Part shown: positions 48,567-59,103 of the stretch, in pieces | How the letters are laid out: the number at the start of each line of letters is the position of its first letter | Numbering within the stretch: the stretch's first letter is position 1 | Assembly (NCBI GenBank): GCA_039105265.1 | Contig: JAPFFF010000052.1 | Location: 1,036,001 to 1,100,000 of the forward strand | Origin: Tritrichomonas musculus | Lineage: Eukaryota; Parabasalia; Tritrichomonadida; Tritrichomonadidae | Length of the DNA: 64,000 nucleotides | Direction: 5' to 3' | Translations under genes and position numbers: made by a program | Notes under the pieces: model-generated | What the model saw: the letters and a program-made list of their open reading frames with translations, nothing else | What the model was told of the DNA's origin: nothing | Databases searched by the model: none

Positions 48567-51050
48567 TTAAATAATTGTAATGATGATTTCATACAATGAT
48601 AAATATAAGAAAAAAAACAAAAAAGACATTAATAAGTATTTTGCTATTTTTATCATAATATCTGAAACTAGATTTTGATAATTGCCGGTTTTCATTGAAT
48701 AATTTTTAATGATAATGGGATCATAACTGTGAGTTTTGGACATTTTGAAAAAGCCATCAATGGAAATGCCTTTAATCTCCATTTTTCAGAAATTTCAACG
48801 ATCTGAAGATTTTTACAACGAGAAAATGCGTCTTTACTTATCATCGTCACTTTTGATGGAATAATAATTTCAAAAATATCTGTTGATGAAAGTGCACATT
48901 TCTCAATCTTTTCTAAATCTGAGTTATTTCCAATTTCTACTCTTTTGAGATTTTGACGATCATAATAAGCATCTGCACTTATTGTTGAAACTTTTGATGG
49001 AATAAAGATTTTTTCAATAGCTGAAGATGTGAATGCATTTTCCTCAATTATTTGTAAATTAGAATTCGTTGGAATTTCAACATTTCTTAATTTTGAACAC
49101 TTTTCAAATGCAAATGAAGCGACAGCTTTGAAATTCGATGGAATGAAAGCTTTTTCAATGGCTCTTCTTGCAAATAAAAGAATATCAAATTCATCTTTGT
49201 TTTCATCACTTTTTCCAATTAAATATTAGTCATCTTTGAATATGAATCTATCGTTCAAAGGTGAAACTGTAATTTTGTTCAATTTATTTGTTCTGTTACA
49301 CCATCCTTTCTTCAACTCTTTCAAACTTGTCGGAAAACCAATTTCTTCAATGCTTGAAGATGAAAATACATTTGATTCAATTGTGTGTAAGTTAGAATCA
49401 ACTGGAAATTCAACTTTTGTTAAATTTGTACGTTTTGTAAAATAAATTTTCAGATAAAGTTGAAACTTTTGATGGAATAAAAATTTCTTCAATTGAAGTA
49501 AATGCAAATGCGTTTGATTCAATTGCTTGCAAATTGGAATCAGCTTGAATTTCAACTTTTCTTAGATCATAACACCTGGAAAATGCTGATATGCAAATTG
49601 TTGTTACTCTTGATGGAATTGAAACTTATTCAATAGATGAGAATGAAAAAGCACTTTCTCCAATTGTTTGCAAATTAGAATCAACTGGAAATTCAACCTT
49701 TCTTAGATTTTTGCACTGATGAAATGCAAATGAAGCAATGATTTTAATGTTCGGTGGAATTAAAGGTTCTTCAATGTCTCGACTTGCAAATAAAAGAATG
49801 TCAAATTCATCGTTGTTTTCGTCACTTTTTCCAAGCAAATATTTGCCACCTTTGAGTGTGTATCTGTTGTTCAATGGTGAAATTGCAATTTTGGTCAATC
49901 TTTCTGTTTGATAAAACTAACCTTTCCCTAAAACTTCCAAACTTTCAGGGAAATAAAGTTCTTCAACTTCTGAGAATGAAAATGCTTCTTCTTCAATTTG
50001 CTGCAATTTGGAATCAAGCGGAATTTCAATTTTTCGTAATGACAACATTGAAATGCAAATTTAGAAATGACCTTGATATTTGATGGAATAAATGCTTTTT
50101 CAATGTCTCGATTTGCAAATAAAAAGATGTCAAATTCAGTGTTGTTTTCGTCACTTTTTCCAAGCAAATAGTTGCCATCTTTGAGTGTGTATCTGTTGTT
50201 CAATGTTGAAATTGTAATTTTTGGTCAATCTTTCAGTTTAATAACACCATCCTTTCCCTAAAACTTCCAAACTTTCAGGGAAATAAAGTTCTTCAACTTC
50301 TGAGAATGAAAATGCTTCTTCTTCAATTTGCTGCAATTTGGAATCAAGCGGAATTTCAATTTTTCGTAATTTTTGATAAAAAATTTAGAAATGACTTTGA
50401 TATTTGATGGAATAAATGCTTTTTCAATGTCTCGATTTGCAAGTAAAAAGATGTCAAATTCAGTGTTGCTTTCGCCACTTTTTTCAAGTAAAAATTTGCT
50501 ATCTTTGAGTGCTAATCTATCGTTCAAAGGTGAAATTGTAATTTCATTCAAAAGTGGCGTATAATAACAAAATCCTTTCTTTATTTCTTGCAAACTTTTT
50601 GGTAAATGAATTTCTTTAATTTTTAAAAATGAAATTGCAGTTCTGTAAATTATCTTCACTTCAGAATCTTCTGAAAATTCTATCGTTACGATAGGTGAAC
50701 CAATTCTACAAATACTCGTGATTACGTATTCTGTGGATTCATGCTCAATGCTTCGTGGAACATAAAGATCTTTAATTTCATCATCTACTTGGAATAATGA
50801 CGCTGTTTTATTCGTTCTGTCAATCTTGAATTTTAATGTTTTCGAATCATCTTCAATAGCCAAGGTCACTGATATAAATTTTAATCAAGCCAAGGTCACC
50901 TTTTCTGCATGCTCTATGTAATCCATGCGCTATTTTGCTGAATTCTTCTTTGGAACGAAGCCTATTAAAATTTGTGAAAAGATGGATAATTTCTTTCTTC
51001 TTTCTCATTGCTAATTCTGTATTCATGTCTTTCTCATATTCTTCAATTGG
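48567..51050 (-). pseudogene. Decayed LRR/BspA-type gene (several broken frames)
   Basis: At least five minus-strand frames carry pieces of one trichomonad LRR family: NRYTLKDGKYLLGKSDENN-type units, ANRDIEKAFIPSNIKVISKF and FPVDSNLQTIGESAFSFSS. The 5' end (from 50869) has EDDSKTLKFKIDRTNKTASL and IDPL-type head sequence, and further upstream (to about 51050) an ankyrin-like start (RACRKGDLGLIKIYIS) is separated by a frame change. Two copies of a 230-bp stretch (around 49928-50203 and 50258-50480) are nearly identical, with different small indels. Stops and frame shifts between all pieces show that the host gene is dead. Confidence 0.8.
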
Positions 51051-51575
51051 AATTTAGAAAAAATCTGTCTCTAAAGTCGGTTTCTAAGTCATCCCCTCAA
51101 TTATTTTATTTCATATCATATTTCACTCAAAATCATAATTTTGTAATTAAAGCTATAAAATCTCATTCTCCAATTAAGATAATTTGAAATATAACTTTTT
51201 AGATTGAATATTTTCATTTGTTTTGTTGAGTTATCAGATAGATTTCACAAAATAATCAAAATAAATAAATAAATAATAATAATAATAATAATATAGTTGG
51301 TGGACATAATTCCGTTTTGGGGACATAATTATGTTTTCACAACATTTCTATATATTCAAAATGGATTTTTTAAAAAACAATTGTAGAACAATTAATATTA
51401 CATCAGATACATTCTATTCCCAGTTTTTCGTCAACTTTTATCACAACTTGAATAAAAAAAAAAAAAAATTCATTAAATAAGAAACTTTGAGAACAAAAAT
51501 TTTTGTATTCAACTATTGTTTATATATCTTCAAACTAATACTTTAGTTTAATATAAGGACATTTTGTTCTTAAAG
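51051..51575. other. Non-coding gap
   Basis: AT-rich with an (AAT)n run near 51262-51292. No gene seen. Confidence 0.6.
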
Positions 51576-52799
51576 TTAAGATTTTAATATAGATCCATCC
51601 ACCAACAAAAACAGCTCTTCTGGCTTTTCCTGAGATGCAAATTGCATAGGCGAGAGCACTGCTCCGTAAGCACCAGCATTTGTCATAATCACAACATCAC
51701 CAATTGCAAGTGGAGGCAATTCAATATCATCAGCCACAACGTCCGAAGAAGTGCAAAGGTTTCCGACCAAAGTAACTTTTTCTTTTAAACCGACATCATC
51801 TTTTAATGTGAGAAATCGAAAAGCGTTCTTGCAAGAAAACAACGGTTCACATCCTGCTGGACGATCATCATTTGAATAGTGAACTACGAGACGTTCGAGA
51901 GATGGACGAATGAATCCGTTCAAAGTATTCTTGAGGATCACGTAAGTCTTCCCTCTTGATGTTTTACGGTCGAGAACCGTTGTAACATACATTCCACACT
52001 CGCCAACCACGTATCTGCCAACCTCAATTATCAGGCTTGTCTCTGGATAAGCTGAGACAAATTCGGACAATTTGTTCTTTACAGATAGAGAGAGATCTTT
52101 CATATTCAACGGCCTGTTGGCTTCACTATATTGAATTCCCATTCCAGAGCCCATGTTGATGAATTTGAGGCCTCCGCAAAGTTTGATGAATCTTTTAGCG
52201 AGATCAATCATGCGTTCATAATATCCCTTCAAAATCAGTGGATTCAATTCCTGACTCCTGAGATGCACATGGATCCCACTTACCTTGATATTCTTGCATT
52301 GCCCGCCCTTAATGAATTCGATGGCATCGTCCTCGTCGATTCCGAATTTGGACGGTTGTCCTTCCTCTGAGTAGAATGTGAAATTGGGGTTCAAACGGAT
52401 GCCTATCTCTATAATTTCTGCACGCTTTTGTGCAACTTTGTCAATCAGAATAATCTCGTTGAAACTGTCGGCGATTATGATTGACTTGTCAATTGAAAGC
52501 GTAACGTCTTTCAGCGTTTTTCCTGGTGCTGAATAGTAGATATCATTCTTTGTCAGGTTACATTCAGATGCCATGAGAACTTCTTGAAAACTTGCTGCAT
52601 CTGCACCTAATCCTTGGTTGAAGACACTCTTCATCACATTTTTGTTATTATTACATTTGAATGAATATAAGAATTTGATCTGAGGGAAGTTTTCATGCAA
52701 ATCGTTGATCCTTTCCTTAATACGATTTTCATCGTAAAGATAGAAATTATCTGTATTGGAAATTTGCTCAGCAATAACATTTCTAATGTTTGGTAGCAT
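51576..52799 (-). CDS. PLP-dependent amino-acid decarboxylase, fold type III (407 aa)
   Basis: It belongs to the ornithine/diaminopimelate decarboxylase family. The PLP lysine is in LYSFKCNNN (Lys48), followed by GLGADAASFQEVLMAS, HVHLRSQE near residue 180, MGSGMGIQY near 215, EVGRYVVGECG near 250 (the EGR-type phosphate-binding loop), NLCTSSDVVADD near 345 and NAGAYGAVLS near 375. The sequence is closer in style to diaminopimelate and related bacterial decarboxylases than to eukaryotic ornithine decarboxylase, since the active-site loop is C-T-S-S-D. The substrate cannot be fixed by eye. A bacterial origin by lateral transfer is plausible. It is full length, and the next gene upstream is on the same strand 438 bp away. 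Confidence 0.82.
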   Translation of the reverse strand: MLPNIRNVIAEQISNTDNFYLYDENRIKERINDLHENFPQIKFLYSFKCNNNKNVMKSVFNQGLGADAASFQEVLMASECNLTKNDIYYSAPGKTLKDVTLSIDKSIIIADSFNEIILIDKVAQKRAEIIEIGIRLNPNFTFYSEEGQPSKFGIDEDDAIEFIKGGQCKNIKVSGIHVHLRSQELNPLILKGYYERMIDLAKRFIKLCGGLKFINMGSGMGIQYSEANRPLNMKDLSLSVKNKLSEFVSAYPETSLIIEVGRYVVGECGMYVTTVLDRKTSRGKTYVILKNTLNGFIRPSLERLVVHYSNDDRPAGCEPLFSCKNAFRFLTLKDDVGLKEKVTLVGNLCTSSDVVADDIELPPLAIGDVVIMTNAGAYGAVLSPMQFASQEKPEELFLLVDGSILKS

Positions 52800-53237
52800 T
52801 TTGAATAAACCGACAACTTTTTGTGTAAGAGATATCTTGTTTTAATATTATTACAATCAGTTTATTTTTATATATTTAGTAATTAAAAATTATATTAAAA
52901 ATATTTTTTTGATATAAAATCAAAATGTTGATTTTTTATTTCGAGTAGATATTCTATTTATGTTTAACAATGCTTTGATCTGACTATTTTAATATTAAAT
53001 ATAATATAACAGTAATTATAACAACAATAGCACATTTATTGTGTTTTAGGATATTGTGTTATATAGTATCTCATTTTGATATTAGATGTATGGGATAGTT
53101 GAGCCATTTTTTATGATAACATAAGCAAAACTCTCAAAAAATGACAAACATTCAGAATTTAATTTGGTTATTGTTTTTTTTAAAAAATAAATATTCAAAT
53201 TAAAAATAAAATATAAAGATTTACTTCTACAATAATA
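52800..53237. other. Non-coding gap
   Basis: AT-rich. No initiator-like TCAYTW is seen close to the decarboxylase start. No gene seen. Confidence 0.55.
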
Positions 53238-54221
53238 TTAAAAACTATAAGCTAATAACTTGCTTCTTTGATGTCCATGTATAGATCCATAAGCAACCAT
53301 GATATCATTTTTAATAATGTTTAAACTCTTAGCTTGATAAAGCAAAACTCCATCCATTTTAGCAGTATATGTATATAAAGTTTTTCCAAAGTAGTCACGT
53401 ATCTCTCCAAGAATTTCACCTTTGTTAATATGTTGTCCTGCTTTTTTGGAAGGATACCAGCAACCAGTGAAACTTGAATCAGCATAAATTATATTTTCCA
53501 ACTCTTTTGGATGATGAATTTGTGTCTCCATTTCATCGTTGAGGACACCCAAGTATCTAAGTATGTTCCTAACATCTTTTTTGTCAGCTTCAACCTCTTC
53601 TCGTGTCCATAAACCGAGGCATCCGCGCTCAATGAGGATTCCAGGAACGCCAATTGAACCAGCATAATTATAAGCACCGCCAGAAGAAACCTTGGATGGC
53701 ACCAAATAAGGCACATCTGTAAGTTCAGCCATTTCTCGTGAAATTTTCGCTGTTGAAGCATCCGTGGCGCCTTGGCAATAGACGTATGGAGTAAGTTCTT
53801 CAAAACAGTCTCCACAGTGCAAGTCAATGTATGCATCTGCTTTTTTAATAAACATATTAGTAATAAGATATGCAATTCGGTCTGCTACTGTGCCATCTTG
53901 AGATCCGGGGAAGACTCTGTTCAAGTTTTTGCCATCTTCCCAGACGAGACTGTTTGTTCTGTGAGAGAATCCTGATGGATTCATTAGATGAATAATGGCC
54001 AAGCTCCCGTTGAGTTCTTCTGGAGCAAACTCATTGGAAAGTTCTATTGCTGCCTGAATACCAACAAATTCTGCGTTGTGAATGCCACCTGAGATTAGAA
54101 CTGATGGGCCAGGATTTGCTCCGTTGATGATTGTCACTGGAATGGATGCAGAACTTTCTGAAATAGGCAATATATATGTTTTTTTACTGCAGGGTTCCCA
54201 AGACCAGATGCTTGCTTCCAT
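53238..54221 (-). CDS. Succinylglutamate desuccinylase/aspartoacylase-type zinc hydrolase (327 aa)
   Basis: A member of the M14-like AstE/AspA family, which removes acyl groups from amino acids or acts on small peptides. Zinc ligands are seen as His48 and Glu51 in GGIHNAEFVG and as His in IDLHCGD near residue 137. Substrate-binding Arg and Asn occur in GKNLNRVFPG. The C-terminal region (GCWYPSKKAGQHINKGEILG, KMDGVLLYQ) is the small beta domain usual for the bacterial branch of the family. No signal peptide. Full length with an initiator-like TCATTT just upstream. Probably of bacterial origin, like the decarboxylase downstream. Confidence 0.85.
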   Translation of the reverse strand: MEASIWSWEPCSKKTYILPISESSASIPVTIINGANPGPSVLISGGIHNAEFVGIQAAIELSNEFAPEELNGSLAIIHLMNPSGFSHRTNSLVWEDGKNLNRVFPGSQDGTVADRIAYLITNMFIKKADAYIDLHCGDCFEELTPYVYCQGATDASTAKISREMAELTDVPYLVPSKVSSGGAYNYAGSIGVPGILIERGCLGLWTREEVEADKKDVRNILRYLGVLNDEMETQIHHPKELENIIYADSSFTGCWYPSKKAGQHINKGEILGEIRDYFGKTLYTYTAKMDGVLLYQAKSLNIIKNDIMVAYGSIHGHQRSKLLAYSF

Positions 54222-54228
54222 TAAATAA

Positions 54229-54234
54229 AAATGA
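54229..54234 (-). promoter_or_regulatory. TCATTT initiator-like element of the zinc hydrolase gene
   Basis: Minus-strand TCATTT with a predicted leader of 10 bases. Confidence 0.55.
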
Positions 54235-55582
54235 AAATTTTATTTCTTAACTTTGATGTTTAAATTCAAATTTCAATACTCATTCAATATTTTGATAACA
54301 TGGTGATATTTGAAAGAATTGAATTGCTATTTTTTCTTGAGAAATATCTTTTAATTCAATAATTCTAAAGTTAAAAAAATCTTATTTAAGTCTTATAATC
54401 GAATAATTTCATTTGAATTTAAGGTTTTATAATAAATGAATACAAATTATTTGCAAAAATTTGGTGATTTCATCAGTTATAAGTAAATATATTTGATTTA
54501 AAATAAAATACTTCTGATATTTCATTGTTTCAAATATTATTATCAATCATAATTTTGATATATATATAAAATAAAAAATACTAAAAATTCAATGCTTTTT
54601 ATTGTTTTATTTGAAAAATTGAGAATTTTGGTTAAAACTTTTTTGAGATTTTTTTTTGAGAAAACTCATAGAAAATATATTTATCTATTCTCTTTTGATT
54701 GAAAAGCTCAAATGTTCTACTCTGGAGTATTGAATGTTGCATCGATTGTATATGAGCTTTTAAAGAGAAGTAATATTAGCAGTTTATAATAAATTAGTAA
54801 TATATATAAAAAAAATAAATTTAATGATATTGATTATTTATTCAATAAACAGTTAATTAATTAGCAATTTATGTATCATAATAGAAGAAAATATCATTGT
54901 CAGCCATTTTATAATATTTAATTTTATTTATTTTATCTAATGTAAAATTATTATAGAAAAACCATTTACTTTTTCAATCAAGTAATCTGCAAAATTTGAA
55001 CATTTTTCGCCTACTTTGTAAAAAATTATTTTGAAATAGTATCAATACTCATATCATAAATAATATCCTAATTATTAAATATAATCAATTTGCATGATAA
55101 AAAATGTAAAAATATGAGTAATTACTGAGAAATAGCATGAAATCCCAATCAATAACTGATAAAGCAAAATGCACATAAAACTTATCCAATTGTTATTCAA
55201 AATATTGAGGAAGAAGATGAAATACACTATAATTAAGATTCTATTTATTAATTAAATAAGTTATTTAATGATGGCCAAAGATCCTTATTTAATACTAATG
55301 ACCAATAATACATAATTAATTATTAATTATTTTTACTTATGCTAAACGATGTGAATTTTCACTTATATGATGTACATTATATTGAAAATAAATATTAATG
55401 AACTATCTTTAATAAACTTTTTTTACAAATTCTTTATTAATAAAAACTTTTCAGCAGGCGAATATTAAATAAAACTATTAATTATTCATGAAATTTCTTT
55501 CTCAGCATATCTTTCTACATAAATGAGAACAAAAATGCAAATTTGAGAATATTTAACTTGAATTAAAAAAACACTCAAAAAA
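54235..55582. other. 1.3-kb AT-rich non-coding region
   Basis: No open frame with recognisable content and no repeat of note. Confidence 0.6.
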
Positions 55583-55666
55583 TCCGCGCTGCTGGAATCG
55601 AACTGGCGACATTCTGATTACCATAAAGTTCTACAGTCAGATGCTCTACCACTGAGCTAAGAGTGG
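55583..55666 (-). tRNA. tRNA-Tyr: tRNA-Tyr (GTA) with a 12-nt intron, second copy, possibly degenerate
   Basis: Same layout and length as the copy at 40190-40273, with the intron differing at a few positions (AACTTTATGGTA). It has extra mismatches: acceptor 3:70 (A-C) besides 5:68, and one more in the T stem (GCCAG against CCAGC). These could lower stability, so it may be a decaying copy. The anticodon arm is intact. Confidence 0.8.
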
Positions 55667-55811
55667 CGCTGTTTATAAAATAAGTTTAAAATTTAAAATA
55701 CATTTTATTGTTAAATCATTATACAATTAAATTTTTTTTTTTTTTTTGATTGAATACATTAATTTAAAAAAATTAATATGTTTTATATATATATATATAT
55801 AGGTGTGGCGA

Positions 55812-56590
55812 TGGGGCGAAAGCCAATCGACAAATAGAAAATTTTTCTAAAATATTTTTTCATTCAAAAAGTTGTTGTCGATTGGTAAAAAAAGATGAAC
55901 TAAAGCCAACTTTTTTCAATGCATTTTATTTTAATTCTAAAATATCTTTATCTCAATAAATTTTATAAATTATTAATTTTAAATATGTTTTATTTAATTA
56001 TAAGAAACTAAAAAACAATTAAAAATGATTGAAAATAGTATGGATTAATTATATAGCTCAGAAAAGTAAAGTTTGTGTTATAAAAAAAAATTGGCCCAAA
56101 ATTTTGCTTTCATCGCTATATATACTTTGTTTCACCAAATATTTATTCGATTTATTCGGATTAAAAGCCAATCGGATCTGCCAATTTTTTTTCTCTTATA
56201 AAATGGCTTGAAAATTAAACTATTTATTTGAAAAAGTGAAAAGCAATCACTTCACAAAATATGATATTTTATTTTTATTCAAATAAATTTGAATGAAATT
56301 TCACAAATTAAAAAATAAAATTATCAATTATTATTATTATTCTATTAAACCAAAATATCTAAAAAAAGTATATCTTGAAGTTGTAGGATAAATTTATTAA
56401 TTAAACAAATAGTATAATTTATAAAATTTATATCATAAATTTTAGTAATAATAAATAATAAAAATTTTGGCAGGATCTTGGCTTGTGTACATCTGTAAAA
56501 AAAGATTTTTTTTTTTTTTTACCAATCGACAAACACGATAGGACTTTTTATGCGGAAAAATGGCCTTCTTTGTCAATCGACAAACGACCA
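55812..56590. repeat. Dispersed AATCGACAA motifs in both orientations
   Basis: GCCAATCGACAAA (about 55825), its complement TTGTCGATTGGT (about 55874), ACCAATCGACAAA (about 56521) and TCAATCGACAAAC (about 56574) lie within 800 bp of otherwise AT-rich DNA. The first two form an imperfect palindrome. The pattern could be the terminal or subterminal repeats of a degraded element. No ORF inside is convincing and family is unknown. Confidence 0.45.
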
Positions 56591-56743
56591 TTTATAGATC
56601 CCAAAATCATATATTTTGAACGGTACCGTATAAGGAGCATAACTACATAATATTGTCGAAAAATTTCGCCTTCATCAGATACATATAATTATATTCAGTT
56701 CGTTCCTTCATCAGATACATATAATTATATTAATGAATCAGCT

Positions 56744-57925
56744 TTGAACACTACGTTGTACGGAACTGAATTAAAAATTGAATATCCAGAGCCAGTTCGT
56801 GATTATATATTTGTAAAACCATACTTACCAGAAACCAATATACATGTGATATTTGATGTTAATTGGGGTTCTAACAAGGATTACATTAACAATATTCAAC
56901 ATTTTGATTTGATATTCAAGCCTTATGAAAAATATATGAGAGGGTATAGAATGATGTTAGATAATGGTTCATATATTGTATGGTATGACCGTGGTGAATT
57001 TATGGTGTATAATTCAAGTGGCAATACTCAATGGTTAATCAACGTCATTAAAGCTCAAATTGAATCACCATTTGTAAAAACTGAGAATATTACTAATGAA
57101 GGTTCCCAACAAATCACAATTCAATGTACACAGAATGAACGTGGTTGTGTAGTTCCTGATGATGATGTAAGGAAAGTATTCACTACCGAAACTATTATCG
57201 TCAAATTCAAACGAAATGCCGATGATGCATCATATGAAGAAGCCGAATACGGATACAGTTTATTTAAAAGTTTGAATATGATTTACAAATCAACCAGTGG
57301 TGAATTAATAAATATTAATTATAATACCCATATTGTCTCATTGAGAGCTGAGGACGATACACTGACCAATATATATGATGCATCTATCACATTAATCCGC
57401 CGCCGACCTGTGAACAATGATATGATTACTTCGGTGAAATATGTGACTGATAACTTTGCATTGAAGTCATATGTTGATGAACTTCACGCAACAACAAACA
57501 CAACTATCACTCATTACTGTCCAATAGAGGCTGGTGAGGAGATTACTGACTACAAGATTGGTAAACCTGTATATCTATCAGGGCATGTATATAAGTATAA
57601 TAAAGAAACTAAACGATTCATTAGCAGCACCGCTACTGATAGTACTGATTGTATCTGTTCAGTTATTATGGATGGAACCTGGAAGGAATTTGTTGGTATC
57701 ATTACTAGAATCGATAAAGAAAATGGATGTATTACCTTTGCGACCCATGGCGACTATTTATTCTACGTTGATGACGCAAATCTATACCAGATAGGTGATG
57801 TAATACTCTATGATGGAAGAATCCTCGATGAAGATTATGCACTAACATTGAAGATACAACAGAGCATAGTAGGGAAAGTAAGCGGAAAAATAAACGAAAG
57901 ATATTTAGCAGTGTTTAAAGCTTAA
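56744..57925 (+). CDS. Fibre-like Maverick protein, C-terminal portion
   Basis: It is clearly related to the C-terminal region of the protein at 22314-25497 (shared YGTEL.IEY, IFDVNWG, KTENI, IVKFKRNADD, DELHATTNTTITHY) and to the segment at 15012-15264 (GDYLFYVDDANLYQIGD). The open frame continues upstream of 56744 to about 56651 with a duplicated PSSDTYNYI unit encoded by a 27-bp repeat. The protein is beta-rich and tail-fibre-like. Part of a fossil element. Confidence 0.75.
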   Translation: MNTTLYGTELKIEYPEPVRDYIFVKPYLPETNIHVIFDVNWGSNKDYINNIQHFDLIFKPYEKYMRGYRMMLDNGSYIVWYDRGEFMVYNSSGNTQWLINVIKAQIESPFVKTENITNEGSQQITIQCTQNERGCVVPDDDVRKVFTTETIIVKFKRNADDASYEEAEYGYSLFKSLNMIYKSTSGELININYNTHIVSLRAEDDTLTNIYDASITLIRRRPVNNDMITSVKYVTDNFALKSYVDELHATTNTTITHYCPIEAGEEITDYKIGKPVYLSGHVYKYNKETKRFISSTATDSTDCICSVIMDGTWKEFVGIITRIDKENGCITFATHGDYLFYVDDANLYQIGDVILYDGRILDEDYALTLKIQQSIVGKVSGKINERYLAVFKA

Positions 57926-58563
57926 ACAACTAATTTTAGGCTCAAGCCATACTTGATAAACTGGGAATATATATTATTGTAAGCATACTTCATGTCTTCA
58001 GTCTTTCCATCTTTAGTGATTAATATTTTTGAAACTTTGGTAAATTTTGAAGAAGATGAAGTGCAGCCGCAACCAACATCAGAATCGTCAAGAACAAATT
58101 CTACCTTTTCACATTCAGTGAGTAACTTAATCATATCCATTAACAATTTGCTTTCGCATACAACATAAGAGTTTACTTTTAGTGGGTTACCTTCATACAT
58201 CTCAACCAACATCTCTAAGAACTTATTTTTCTTCTCTAGTGTATCTAGTTCAGTGCCTAAATCTATGATGCCTCTTTCCTGAGCTAATAGGGAACTGCTG
58301 CTTATTGGTGCTACTGATGGAAATTGAGATTCCTGATTCATCATCGGTATATTTGATGTTAGACCATTCGGTTGTATATCTGGTTGGTTGTTGGCTTGAG
58401 TAAAATTTACAGGTTGAACTTGGGGATAAAGTGGAGCTGGTTGAGAATGTTGTTCTCCCTGAGGTTTACATATTTTGATTTTGACGTTGGTATTTTGCTC
58501 TTGCTTAATGGTATTATCAGTTTCAGAACTTAATATTCGTGCTTGTCTCAATGTGCCTGACAT
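57922..58563 (-). CDS. Conserved small Maverick protein, MSGTLRQARILSSE family (213 aa)
   Basis: Paralogue of 14484-14963. It has the same first 14 residues, a longer Pro/Gln/Asn-rich linker (residues about 25-95), and the same folded C-terminal half (KNKFLEMLVEMYEGNPLKVN, KILITKDGKTEDMKYAYNN). The 3' end overlaps the fibre-like gene by four bases in the convergent arrangement. Function unknown. Confidence 0.75.
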   Translation of the reverse strand: MSGTLRQARILSSETDNTIKQEQNTNVKIKICKPQGEQHSQPAPLYPQVQPVNFTQANNQPDIQPNGLTSNIPMMNQESQFPSVAPISSSSLLAQERGIIDLGTELDTLEKKNKFLEMLVEMYEGNPLKVNSYVVCESKLLMDMIKLLTECEKVEFVLDDSDVGCGCTSSSSKFTKVSKILITKDGKTEDMKYAYNNIYSQFIKYGLSLKLVV

Positions 58564-58596
58564 GATTTAAATAATACAAAAATATATAACATAAGC

Positions 58597-59061
58597 TTAG
58601 ATTAAAATAAAATCATCGAAATCTGTTTTCTGGCAATCAGCCACATGCTTTCGAATTTTCTCAACACTCTCATTATTAGAACACTTTCGCATACGTGATG
58701 GATAATACTTGTTTCCTTTAAATTCCTTTTGATTCAAATAAATATCAAGTATAAACAAATCTTTCTTGTCCTTACCATTTGGAATAGACCTATTATCATT
58801 CTCTTTACATGAAATTATCGGTTGACATCCATAGATTTCTTGAATTCTATCATATCTTATACTTCTTGGTTTACTCTCAGTTCTATCTGTGATAAAGATT
58901 GGTTTAAGACATATTCCATACTTATTCTTAAATGCATCATTGCCTTCGAAAAAGACAGAAATAATAGGGTCTACAATGTTATAGTCATTCTTGATGATGT
59001 TTTCTTGTTCGTTAAGCTTGTTGATGAATTTTGTGACAGAGAAGAATTGTGTTGAATTCAT
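58597..59061 (-). CDS. Maverick small protein (154 aa), distantly similar to 31480-32007
   Basis: Alpha/beta protein with RYDRIQEIYGCQPIISCKEN near the middle and a Lys/Asn-rich second half. A loose match of order and spacing to the right-end protein of the large Maverick (ELCELFDCEKVYLCFNKKG) suggests the same family. The resemblance is weak. It lies 33 bases from the MSGTLRQ gene on the same strand. Confidence 0.5.
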   Translation of the reverse strand: MNSTQFFSVTKFINKLNEQENIIKNDYNIVDPIISVFFEGNDAFKNKYGICLKPIFITDRTESKPRSIRYDRIQEIYGCQPIISCKENDNRSIPNGKDKKDLFILDIYLNQKEFKGNKYYPSRMRKCSNNESVEKIRKHVADCQKTDFDDFILI

Positions 59062-59103
59062 TTCATGCTCAAAAAATTTTAAAAATGTTTAAAAATAAAT
59101 GAC

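Noticed and set aside
51576-52799. Naming the decarboxylase as ornithine decarboxylase
   Set aside because: Active-site and general sequence style fit the diaminopimelate-related branch at least as well. The substrate is left open.
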